A stretch of 64,000 bases of DNA from NCBI GenBank assembly GCA_903813345.2, contig CAIIXF020000003.1, positions 731,621-795,620 of the forward strand, given 5' to 3'. The first letter of the stretch is position 1. Every line of letters starts with the position of its first letter. Positions 49,701 to 59,285 of the stretch are shown here, in pieces. The position numbers and the translations under genes were made by a program. The stretch comes from Owenia fusiformis (taxonomy: Eukaryota > Annelida > Polychaeta > Sabellida > Oweniidae). Under the pieces are notes generated by a model that made no database searches, was not told the DNA's origin, and was given only the letters and a program-made list of their open reading frames with translations.

Positions 49701-52700
49701 ACTTCCCTGGAGAGTTCTAAATCTCTATATGTGAACAGCCTAGTTCCCACATCCCTTGTTGACTTTGCTTCCATATTTCCTGTGAAGCCGTGGAACAGTT
49801 CTCTTGTTCTTCACAATTTTCCATTTTAATGTAACTCAATGAATAAGGCCAATTCATATCACTGGCTTCCCTAGGTCATTTGAATTCCTTGCAATTTTTA
49901 AATCAGCAATAAAGAATAATGGGTTAAATTTTCAAATAATGAAAAAGTTGCAAATTATGAGATTTGTTATATAGCTTCGAAATCTTGCTGAAGTGTAGTT
50001 TAAATATAGGTTAACAGGCTAAATTCTCATTGAGATAATTTTAAAGAATCTTAAACATTGACTTATTGTTTCAGTGGTCCTATTAAAGTTCATGTGTACA
50101 CAATCTGAACAACATCCAGTTTCAAACACTTCTGATTATCATCAAGTTTCAAACACAATCTGAACATCATCAAATTCAATGCAAATGCAGTTTTACTTTA
50201 ATCCAACAGAACGAATATGGTAAATCAATAGACTAAGTGACACATGTCAAGTCAATGGTAAATACTTGTATCTAGCCCAACTAGCACAAGTGCTGCCATC
50301 TACCGACTAGTATCAATCCATCTATCCATATACATAGCACCTAATGAGGTCACGACTTCAAGTAAAGCTTTTTCCCTTGTCTATGGTAAAAAATTAGTTA
50401 AACAGAAAAGTTAGTTTGACACCATTGGTGATGCCCACCTTGTATGGTATAGGGATAAAAGGAAAGTTCATGATAACACTTACATAAAATAATTTAAGTA
50501 TCTAATAATGATAATGAACATATTACAATGTTACACAATGTTAGTAAATGATAATTAAATGTCAATTATTGTTAGTGTAATATGTATTTTTTGCTTAATG
50601 CTGCAACAATTACACAAGTTCCAAAAAGTGCCACGCCCACTTTTCCCTAAAAGTAGTTATGTGTGACTATATTTGATAGATATTATTGATTTATTGGAGC
50701 ATTATATCAACTTTTTAGTGCTTTAGTGTGAATATATACATATTTATACAACTTTTGACAAAGTTGCAGCCACAAAATCCAAACAAATTTGCAAATATTT
50801 CACTTTGAGGGCTAAGGGACATATTTTGGAGGAGGTCAAATTGAGAAGATTTTGAGATATAAATACTGTTTCCATGGTAACCATATAAGTTAGAGATTGG
50901 AAATTTCTGGCACTGACTAACCATGGTATGCTCTGCATACTATAAAACTATGAATATATGACATGCATTAGTATTCTTTTTATCAGGTGGTATTAAAGTA
51001 CCCCCAAGGTTTTCTTAGGGTGGGGGTATGAATTGGCCTGAGGGCCGTCTGCCACCCCTACATGAAGTCCAACTACCCAGAAAGTGCCTAGCATAATCAA
51101 ACAGACTGTTTGAAATATGTTGGAATGTGTGACCTTCCATGAAAAATGGAAGTTGCAATTATCAGAGTAGTCCACAGTCTATATTATGAACACATCAAAT
51201 GAATGTAGATCTTTAAAATTGCTTTCTTACAAACATTTCTCTTACTCTCAATTTATATTCACGTAGCATATATATGAATATTCCTTGCGATTATACAGAA
51301 CACTTTTTGTAGACATATGCAGATTTGGAACGTATTCTCAAGCCAAAAACCGGGCTTGCTAAAAGTCTTTATCAGGCTTCACTCTATGACAATGTCTGGG
51401 CAATAGGAATGGCGATTAATGAAACTCTGAAGACTTTTACCGTGGACGAAGTCAAGAATTATAAGCATAGTACTAACGAGAATAAGAAATTACTCAATGC
51501 ACTTTACGACAATCTTCTCGGGGTATATTTGCAAGGAGTTTCAGTAAGTTTTAAGTGATATTAGAGAGATTTCAAAACGCACTTATAGTGTTCATAAACC
51601 CCTTATTTAATAACTTATAAAGCAAGTCTTACGTCATCATTTGTTGTGGAGCTATTTATTAGGAGCTATCGCTTATGAAACGTGGTTTGTTAGTGAGGAA
51701 ATACTTATCTCATATTGGAAATAAATCATCGCGATACTTGGTATGACGCCATATTACTATCCAATCCACCATATAATCAAGGAAATTTGGATGGGAAAAT
51801 AATTTATCCTTGGTGAAAAGAACATTATAATTGATGGGTGAAAATACATTTCTATACGTATAAGTACAATTTTTGTGAAACCCCAAAGAATTCACAATGC
51901 GCAAAAATATAAGTTGTGCTTTCACTTATGAGTGAAATCTCTCTACATTGTCTTAACTTTTTATTTATTTCATGAAAATCCGAAGGCTAGGCTGCAGGCA
52001 TATATGAATAATATATTCTAATACAATTTTTTTCTGTTGCGAGCGTCTGTCAGCCCAAGTTGGATTGGTTACTATTGAGCTACAGGACAGATTATTTCAC
52101 ATAAAACTGCATTATGTGGCATTTCTGCCTTAATGTCTTACGAGCCTAGTTTCCTGTATCTCATATTATTTTACCAGTCTTTCAAGGTTAACCGTACCTT
52201 TACCTATGTATAATAAATTCATCATTTTAGGGTCGTTATTACTATAACAAAACAACTGGGGCGAGACAGTCGGATAGCTACGTTGGAATTTGGGACTGTA
52301 AGTTTGAGGTGTGAATTGTATATGCTTATAAACTATGATAGCACTATTCTATTTTATTAACTTATTTGGAAAATACAGAACTAAATTCTGTTTTAAGGGG
52401 TGTCAGTCCATCCAAATGGGATTTAACTCACGACCCCTTGCTTTCCGGTTGGATGCCCAAAAACTTGGCTATAAGACACTCTTTTACATAAAACCTACAT
52501 TAGTATACATTAGAATTGATGTCGTTAATAATGCATACTATTACTTCGATGCTGTGATAATCATTCTTTCATTGGTCAATCCGGTACCATGCTCGGTGTT
52601 TTCCTTGTTTTTCTTGCAGAATATGCTAATTATACTTTCAGCAAAAAAGACGTTAATCAAAATTGGTTATTTTGATGCAAAAGAAAGTAACCTTACTATA

Positions 52701-55433
52701 ACACAATCCCCTGCCGTTATTTGGAAGTCAAAAGGTACGATATATTCAAACCATTATTGTGATTCATTATTGCTTTTTCACGTTATCTTATTCACACTAC
52801 TATACCTAACACCTAGAAATGCATAAGATACTTTGTTTGTCTAATTGAATTGTTTAATATATTTTTGAAAGTGCCTTACTAGCATCTAATTTTCAACCGA
52901 TAAACCATTCATAAGGAACAGACAAATAAAAACAAATACATAATCATTACTAATAAGCCAAATGGGTTGCTCATGAACACCAAATGCAAGGTATAGTAGT
53001 GTGTTATTGTCTCGCAATACGTTTAATGTTCTGTATTTTGAACTGACAAACAACAACAGAATATATTCAGCATAGCCATCCTGCCCAATGCTGGCTTGAT
53101 TATACAACAGTTTGAGACGAGTGTGAAGTTGCTGAAGATATGTTTTGACGTTCATATTCATTAAAATATCAATTTTAGGTTTCTAGCATTGCATTTATCA
53201 ATGCCCTATTCATTTAAATTGTCTACCATTTTAGGTGGAACTACACCACTCGACTCTGAAATAGAACACGTTGTCCGTAGACGTATTAGTAAGACTTCTA
53301 TAATCGTACTCTCTGTATTTGCTGGCCTAGGAATACTACTAGGTTTTGTATACATCATATATGCGGCTCTGCACAACAGACACGTGTAAGTATAATCATT
53401 ATAGCCGTATTAGTAAGACTTCTATAATCGTACTCTCTGCATTTGCCGGCGTTGGAATACTTCTAGCGTCGGTATACATTATAAATGCGGTTATGTACAA
53501 CGAAGTGTAAGTATTATTATAGACGAATTCATAAGACTACTATAGTATTCTCTGTATTTACTGGCGTAGGAATACCACTAGCGTTGCTATGCATCGTATG
53601 TATGCGGTTGTGTACAACGAAACACGTGTAAGTATTATTATAGACGAATTCATAAGACTACTTTAGTACTTTCTGTATTTGCTGGCGTAGGAATTACTAG
53701 CGTTGATCTGATATCACATATGCGGTTCATTTGGTGACGTAGGAGTACTATTAGCGTTGATTATAGACATCATATACAGTGGTTGTACAGCGCATCGTGA
53801 AATACAACCTTCTCGGGAAGAATATTTTCTGTATTTCACTCGAATCATTGATTAACTTATAGTATATTATCTCTAAGTGCCTATTATTTAGAATTTTGCA
53901 CAATGTGTCTTAGAAGTGAAGTAACTTTTTATAATCTGATCAATATGGTGATTGAAGTTAAGGTGTTTGTCAAGATTAAGTCCTAGATGTTTGTGATTCT
54001 CACAACTGGGGATAACATCTGCACCTAGTCTCAATGGTGTTGGGTCAAAAAGAATATTTCTATTATATAAATTGTTATCAGCAACAATCTAGCCTTTGAC
54101 CATGCAGTACCTTGCTAATTCAATATTTCAGAATGATAAAAGACGAATGGCCAATTATGACCTGTGTGATAATTATTGGTTGTATTCTACTTGACGTCTA
54201 TGTATTGGTTCACATAGCTGACCTACAGACTGGTGTGCAGCCGGGGCCTTTACTTAAAGATATATGCATGGTACGTAAAATATGTAATAATTATTGGTTG
54301 TATTCTACTTGACGTCTATATATTGGTTCACATAGCTGACCTACAGACTGGTGTGCAGCCGGAGCCTTTACATAGAGATATATGCCTGGTAGGCAAAATA
54401 TTTATTTACTCAATATAAAGGAGGCTGGAACTTCTGTACTCTGAAATTATTAAACTATCAATTGTAACAATCAAACTGTGAATTATATGCCTTAACGTCC
54501 CACATATTTTTTATATTCATCAGTAATTTGATAGATGCAATATATAAAATATTGTATTCTTCTTTTTGCTCACACAGCTGAATAATACTTTAATTATTAC
54601 CTTAAAAGTTTAGCAAGTTAAACAATATACTCTAGCTTTTAGAAATGCTCTCGATTTGGAATTTGATTTTTTAATAAAGCTTTAATTCCTGCATTTAGGC
54701 CATCGCTTTTGTTACATTGACGTAAGTCGTCAAAGTAACATACATTGATTATATAACGGACTTTCGTCAATGTAACAAAAGAGATTGGCTAAATATATGA
54801 ATTGCAACTTCATTTACAAAAAAAAAACAAATCGAAGAAACTCATTAAAACTAGACTATATTTTCTAGCTTTGTGCCAAATTATAATTTGCAACTTGACT
54901 TAAAATTAAAGTAGATTTAAATCGAGAAAACAAAAAACTCGTAACCAGGAAGTTCATTCATTTTGTTACTTTGACGGGGAACAGTTGTGGAACAGTGTAT
55001 TTGGTATAGCAATGACTTTCAAAAATGTCCATAGCAGTCGCCATTTAGTAAAGTATGTATAAATAAAACGTTAATGTCATCGTCATAGGCTTCGACTGGA
55101 CTTCTCATCTTTGGATTCACGTTCTTTTATGGAGGAATGACTGTAAAATCATGGGGTGTGTACAAGTTATTCAGCCAGCAAAGAACGGTAAGTAAAGTCT
55201 TCAAAAATGATTATCAGAGTAACAATTGGCAAGCCATTTCATGTAAATTTACATTTTATGAATTAAAGGTTTACCATATAAAAAGACAAATGAAATATAT
55301 ATTTCAGGAGTCCGTGAAGGAAGTATGGTTGGTTTTCATATTTTTCCTGCTCGTTGTTGCAGATGTCGTTATAATTGCTGTTTGGTTTGCCATTGATCCT
55401 TTACATCCAATTACAAGAGAATTGAGTTCAACC
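31781..55433 (+). CDS. GABA-B-like class C GPCR, 5' portion (signal peptide to TM4)
   Basis: Thirteen exons: 31781-32092, 34303-34434, 40448-40612, 44372-44476, 44864-44926, 46645-46851, 51313-51543, 52231-52297, 52642-52734, 53235-53385, 54132-54270, 55089-55187, 55308-55433; about 630 residues, all phases consistent. It is a surface receptor: the venus-flytrap domain binds the ligand and the membrane domain signals through G proteins. Marks of the family: RPAILIGNLMF at the domain start, RFGWNKIGLV, SLYDNVWAIGMAIN (compare AYDAIWALALALN), IKIGYFDA, GGTTPLDSEIE (compare GGSPPADQ), FYGGMTVKSWGVYKLF and WFAIDPLHPI (compare WQIVDPLHR). TM5-TM7 and the tail are absent; no exon for them is seen up to 57,334, so they lie beyond the window or the gene is cut. 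Ligand residues are too diverged to state that it binds GABA. Confidence 0.88.
32131..32225 (+). pseudogene. Tandem duplicate of the 3' end of receptor exon 1
   Basis: 134 bp after the true copy the sequence repeats DACNCAHQTVFDVNNATELF... and the donor gtaagt. It stays in the same frame but has a TAA just upstream and no acceptor at its start, so it cannot be spliced in. It carries several substitutions relative to the true exon. Confidence 0.8.
32960..33275. mobile_element. 316-bp piggyBac-type MITE, TTAA both sides
   Basis: TTAA at 32956-32959 and 33276-33279; ends ccctttcacga and tcgggaaaggg are inverted. TTAACCCTTT termini are typical for piggyBac. The interior has two aggacgataggctcc-like copies. 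It lies in intron 1 of the receptor gene. Confidence 0.8.
33280..34302 (+). other. Rest of receptor intron 1, nothing recognised
   Basis: AT-rich. The 105-residue frame starting at 33535 has no domain and is most likely a chance frame. Confidence 0.5.
34935..36047. mobile_element. GC-rich transposon remnant with inverted ends in receptor intron 2
   Basis: The ends taatgcctgggtcacatagg and (reverse complement) taatgccttggtcacatagg match. Both ends are rich in gcgcccggccgat-like strings (34,965-35,185 and 35,590-36,030), while the middle (about 35,190-35,580) is AT-rich and looks like a separate insertion. TA at both borders. No transposase is seen. Confidence 0.75.
36144..38332 (-). mobile_element. 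TTAA-flanked DNA transposon copy B (inverted relative to copy A)
   Basis: TTAA at 36140-36143 and 38333-38336. The outer parts 36144-36722 and 37746-38332 match copy A on the other strand; the mariner of copy A is absent. The interior 36,723-37,745 is different and contains tandem monomers of another family. The first-exon-like frame is present (minus strand near 37,980), but runs into a stop sooner than in copy A. Confidence 0.8.
37060..37500 (+). repeat. Tandem monomers, unit about 110-130 bp, inside TTAA element B
   Basis: Three to four copies of a unit with aactcgaaaagtagtggagc, gattttgttcatatttggt, tactataagcatggcacactg and gtagaaggcggccatttt. The tail gttcgatgggatttgctac matches the tail of the 10,999-11,835 element. 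Confidence 0.75.
38337..38915 (+). other. Intronic stretch, nothing recognised
   Basis: Single-copy-looking AT-rich DNA in receptor intron 2, with no supported gene or repeat. Confidence 0.45.
38918..39690 (+). repeat. Dispersed element with (TCCG)n head and tandem monomers
   Basis: The head cccaacgaacgaagttcggt is followed by a long tccg/tcag tract (about 38,958-39,035) and gataactcaaatattagttg. The body has caagatggctgcctaa / caaaatggctgctttg monomers, and the tail is gttcgtttggatttgctact. Same family as 10,999-11,835. Confidence 0.75.
42091..42845. repeat. Array of three palindromes of ~150-195 bp
   Basis: Blocks start at 42091, 42286 and 42643. Each runs from acaattgtngacctc through ggtcaactggcaaaattgta to a mirrored gaggt(c/t)aacaattgt, so each unit can fold on itself. 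They share gttagtccgaa-like tails. The short open frames on the minus strand here are by-products of the palindromes. Confidence 0.8.
43119..43315 (+). repeat. Short tandem repeats with GGTCAACAGTAC
   Basis: Three ~20-bp copies of agtagcggtcaacagtac at about 43,117-43,172, then two ~62-bp copies of caatcagaatngagtatttc...gaggtactaacaa. Confidence 0.75.
44263..44305 (-). repeat. Poly(C) tract with transposon-end-like motif
   Basis: A run of about 19 C followed by cagatccgccag; its reverse complement, ctggcggatctg plus poly(G), resembles the start of a widespread DNA transposon family. The other end was not found. Confidence 0.4.
44932..46479. mobile_element. 1.5-kb foldback element in receptor intron 5, with a nested MITE
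   Basis: The outer ends attaatagtagta (44932) and tactactattaat (46479) are inverted. The inner parts of the arms, 45,420-45,615 and 46,246-46,440, match closely (for example cgcgtctacacgtttatcgg). The left arm is interrupted between about 44,975 and 45,425 by a smaller insertion with its own ends tctccacaataa / ttattgtggaga. The central loop carries four ttgcgaggg strings. The element starts five bases after the exon-5 donor. Confidence 0.75.
47124..51183. mobile_element. 4.1-kb element with ~750-bp inverted repeats filling receptor intron 6
   Basis: Arms at about 47124-47875 and 50465-51183 are reverse complements (for example aaaagtgggcgtggcacttt at about 47,673 and its complement at about 50,622; ggttaccatggaaacagtat near 47,435 and complement near 50,880). 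Outer ends are atagactg / cagtctat. The interior (47,880-50,460) has no recognisable protein, so it is non-autonomous. The target duplication could not be fixed. Confidence 0.8.
51544..52230 (+). other. Receptor intron 7, nothing recognised
   Basis: AT-rich intron with good splice sites at both ends (gtaagt; ttcatcattttag). No repeat or gene seen. Confidence 0.5.
53235..55433 (+). CDS. Receptor membrane part: TM1 to TM4 exons
   Basis: Exon 53235-53385 gives TM1 (TSIIVLSVFAGLGILLGF) with an RRR flank. 54132-54270 gives the first loop and TM2 (CVIIIGCILLDVYVLVHIA), ending KDICM with the Cys expected to bond to loop 2. 55089-55187 gives TM3 (STGLLIFGFTFFYGGM). 55308-55433 gives TM4 (VWLVFIFFLLVVADVVII). 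Exon ends agree in phase (2, 0, 0, 0). The usual loop-1 SSP.LN motif is replaced by KDEWPIM, so this is a diverged member. Confidence 0.85.
53406..53802 (+). pseudogene. Array of decaying copies of the receptor TM1 exon
   Basis: After the real TM1 exon, the segment from cgtattagtaagact to the donor repeats at 53406, 53524 and 53645 (period 118-124) plus a partial copy from about 53727. Copy 2 still reads RISKTSIIVLSAFAGVGILL and has gtaagt. Copies 3 and 4 keep some of this frame (RIHKTTIVFSVFTGVGI) with growing damage. Each is preceded by ttatag, but splicing there gives a wrong phase and early stops, so I treat all as non-functional. Confidence 0.8.
54287..54404 (+). pseudogene. Tandem duplicate of the TM2 exon 3' part
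   Basis: A 118-bp repeat of 54169-54286 covering IIGCILLDVYILVHIADLQ through the donor (gtaggc in place of gtacgt). No acceptor precedes it, as the first copy's intron start runs straight into it. Confidence 0.82.
54697..54970. repeat. Diverged relative of the 540-bp foldback element
   Basis: Contains the centre of the 19,332-19,871 element (cgcttttgttacattgacg ... cgtcaatgtaacaaaag) and one arm, ending aggaagttcattcat...gttactttgacg. Old and partly lost. Confidence 0.6.
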
Positions 55434-57334
55434 GTAAGAATTATGTTCATGTTTTGCAGAATTTGCTTCATACTTTCTATTCTCATTTCAAACCCAGACA
55501 AAATGTATTTGATCGTTAATTTAGTTTTTTCAATCAGAGTCAAAGGGATCTCATCTTAACCAAAGTTTAACCCTTTACTGAAACAAATATATATAGTTTA
55601 GTTTAATAACTGTTTTTCTGTGTCACAGGTTTTTACTAAAATATTACAACTAAAATACATGTGTTAAAAACCAATCAGCCGACATGGACTTTCGAGACAT
55701 CAAATAAATACACATAGATCAATAGAAAACGAGTAAGTTTGCAGAATGTGAACAATTTTCAGACGTACAATGTAAACATGATTTCAAGGCACAATAAGTG
55801 AGATTATTATGTACCTCGTTTAGTTTCTGCACTATGATTGGTTCTAAGTTGCTTGTAATTTGGCAATACTCTGCTCTTTTCTGAAAATTGCCGGATATTT
55901 TTTCGAGAAAAAGGGTCAGATATTTTTTCAATGTTTTGCAACATTCCCCACTTACACTTAAGGAGTTAAAATTCCTCAATAACTCGAGTTCTATTTAAAG
56001 CTAACATCAGAAACTGGTGGCTAATAGAAGAAAAAAAGTGTACCTCATCAATCACAATTACCCTCAGGGCTATAATTCAAACATTACGCATAATTCTTCA
56101 AGAACACCTCAAACAAATGAATGAAATGTAAATGAAATCTCGGGACAAGACTTCACTCTTTCGTTTAGTGTATAGGTAGGCCGAAGTCGTTCAAATGTTA
56201 AGAAAAATCAAAAGTTCTAAAAATGTAAGTACATTGTAGCACACTCAAAATATTTATTTTGAAGGTGCATAATAAAACAAATAATGGATGATCAGGAGCT
56301 TGTTATGGTCAGAATACTTATCCTTGAAAACATATTGGGCTCGGCTTCCGCCTTGTCAAATAGTTCACTACCGAATAGGTATTCTGCCATATCCAGCTTC
56401 TGATCATCCAGTATTTGTTTAATACCTCAACTTTGGTTGAATAATATTGCACATTAATTTTTTCTATGTTACACTTCCTTTCCAATAAAGGTGTGTTGTT
56501 ATACCTTTGTGTCTCAACATTAGGTTGAAGAGACCAAATTCTAAACCAGCTAGGATTTTTTCTATGATTGATGTCTTGGCATGTAAATATTAGTATGATA
56601 TTCGGTGACTACTCCATGCTTGAACCAAGGGCGAACGTAGTACCCGAAACGTTCCTCGTTTGCAATTTCAATGTATTCGGCGCTCGGCCATTTACCGTAT
56701 ACTGTTCTATCAACCAATTAAACACCGAATGAACACCACTATTAGTCCGCATTCTTGGCAATTTATAGTTCTATAAATAAATGCTAATTCACCTTTCCCC
56801 AAAGTCCAAAGTGTACTCATTTGACCGCTGCGCTGATTGGTCGATGAAAATCAATGACGTCAAAGCAGGGCACATTTCGCGCCAAAACTTCAATTACTAT
56901 TAGATCGCCCAATGAGTAAAATAGATCTCATTATAAAATGATAACAAAACTAAGTGAAATGCCATCGACTAGGTTGTGTTGGTCATTCCAAATAATTTTA
57001 AGAAATGGATTATTATTTTTGATAATAATTATTCAATTTTTCTCACAAGGGGTTTACATGGAGTATGTGACTTTAAATGTTGCCAAGGCCTGCTAGATAT
57101 ATAATTTGCTGTATTCTGGAATCCAAGCTTGAGCGTCTTTTTAGCGACCATTTGTACATCGTATGGTTCAGTCTATTGGGGTATAATAAGGTGGCGTACA
57201 CATTCAATTTTCTGTTTGTCCTTTAGTTGAATCCAGCCTAAATCCCCTCTTACTGCTTCATTGCTGGTCTTCGCTCCAACTCCTAGGAAAAAGTTAATGT
57301 AATAGGAAACACAGGATTAAATATTTGAAAATAC
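55434..57334 (+). other. Receptor intron or 3' flank, no exon recognised
   Basis: No TM5-TM7 homologue was found on reading. Near 56,281-56,420 there is an inverted pair (ggatgatcaggagct / agcttctgatcatcc), and near 56,640 the string gtacccgaaacgttc. The region ends at the LTR. Confidence 0.5.
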
Positions 57335-59245
57335 TGTCGCGCGCCAGACTCCCGCCGAGTACCTGTACTCCCTCGGAGAAGGTCTGGTGGCGATGATAAG
57401 GGATTCGGAGGTGTTTCTCACGGGCGCCGAGCTTGTTTGGTGCTTCGGCTGTCACTGAGCTAGGAGATGGAGAACACAGGAATATACAAAACAATCAATT
57501 ACAGGATTTTTAACAATCTATTCAACACACAATAATCACAATAAATTTCAAAGTGTCCTTTAATAAAGCCTTTATGGCCAATAACTCAAATGCAAATGTC
57601 TCTATATATATACAAGGGTCCAAAACACTCTGGCTCTGAGTTATCTGTCTCTACTCTAATCTGCAATACTCTGCTTGTCTCTGCTCTGCTATACTCTGAT
57701 ATACTCGGCTCTGCTCTCTGCAATATTTTGCTTGTCTACTCTTCTCTGCTCTGCTTGAAAAGAGCTCTCCCTCTTGAGCTATCTCGTCTTTGGGAAGGAG
57801 CCCTGGCTCCAGAAGTAACCTCTGCTTCGGGAGTCGCCTTGTCACGGGAGTAACCACCCTTAAACTCTCCTCAAAAGAGTGCTTTCACTCTTTGAGCTAC
57901 ACTGTCTCTTGGAAGGGGTTCAGGCTCCGAGAGTAACCTCTGCTCTTGGAGTCACCACTTCTCAGGATATACCTCTCTACAACCTCTGCTCAATTCACTC
58001 TTGAGCTACACTGTCTCTTGGAAGGGGTCCAGGCTCCGGGAGTATCCTCTGCTCTTGGAGTCGTCACTTCTCAGGAGAAACCTCTGCTCTCCAACGAGAT
58101 CCACACACTGGGAGTACCTCAGCCCCGGGAATCGCCTCGTCTCAGGAGTAACCTCTACTCAAAGAGTGCTCTCACTCAATGAGCTACACTGTCTCCAAAG
58201 AGTAACTTCTGCTCTCGGAGTCACCGCTTCGCAGGAGCAACCTCACTACAACCTCTGTAGAGAATAACAACTCTAGAATGTCGATCAAAGGATGAGATTA
58301 GACAGAGCTGTTATCTCTCGCCTTGGAGCACCTCAGTTCCGGTAATGTAACTTTGGCTCCAATGAGAGTAAACCTTCCTCAACATACAACCCTGGGTGAG
58401 AGTCAGATCGCCTCGACAAATTAGGAGCATTTATAGCTTGGAGGGGTAATGACTAGGAGCCACCAATACTCAGAGCAGAATGACTCACGAATATCGATCA
58501 AAGAAATGAGATTAGACAGAGCCAAATCTACTCAGAGAATCTGGAGCTCAAAACTTCTCAAAATGACGTCACTTCCTTCAAAATCAAAGATGGCCGACCG
58601 CCGGGAATTGTGGGAACAAGAAAGCAAGATGGCGGACAGCTAATTACCCATTTTATGCCAACCACAATCAAGAAAATGGCTAACTCACCAAAACACTGGC
58701 TGTTGTCTTGTATTTTCTTCAATAGTCGCACCAAATACAATCTGCATCTAACGATTACTGCAACTAATCCAATATATCCAAAATAATGCTCCAATAAGTT
58801 CACAGATTAAATCAAACACGCTTGCACATAAATAAATCCAAACTGACGAGGTGTTGTATCTTCAAGATCTTGGTTTACTCTGATTCACGTGGTTAATTGC
58901 AAACAATAAAATCCAGACACCTCAAGTTGCATCATGGGAAAACTACAACTTAAGTTGGAGGGAAATTCAAATAAAAGAATCTGATTGGCTGATCACCGGT
59001 TGCTGGGTACTTAATTATTCTAATTTATTCCACTTCAGTCTGCTGATCAGTAAACATCCCAGTGCCTACGTGACATTCTGCATGTACACATTTGAGCCAT
59101 CAAACTCTCTGAAAGAGTCGACTGACTCAACATATAAAAAATGGCAAAACTGGTCATACATAAAATCAACAAATAAAATAATACATCTTCAATTGACATA
59201 GTTTATACAAAATAGAATCACTGAGGAAACAAAATTCGCCACACA
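57335..59245 (-). repeat. 3' LTR (1911 bp)
   Basis: Bounded by TG and CA and next to the purine tract. It corresponds base for base, at a constant offset of 5324, to the sequence from 62659 to the window end. It contains four modules of about 80-120 bp (starting near 57,772, 57,893, 58,004 and 58,181) with gagctacactgtctc and ctctgctcttggagtc. Confidence 0.9.
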
Positions 59246-59285
59246 TCCCCCTCCCAGGATTGATCGCCCTCGATCAATGACATAG

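Noticed and set aside
56630-56665. Penelope-like element trace (cccgaaacgttc)
   Set aside because: Only a short string resembles the repeats of such elements; no reverse transcriptase, GIY-YIG domain or ribozyme is present.
57590-58643. Small open frames in the LTRs (60-90 residues, present twice)
   Set aside because: They are present twice only because the LTR is; no domain and no codon pattern supports them as genes.
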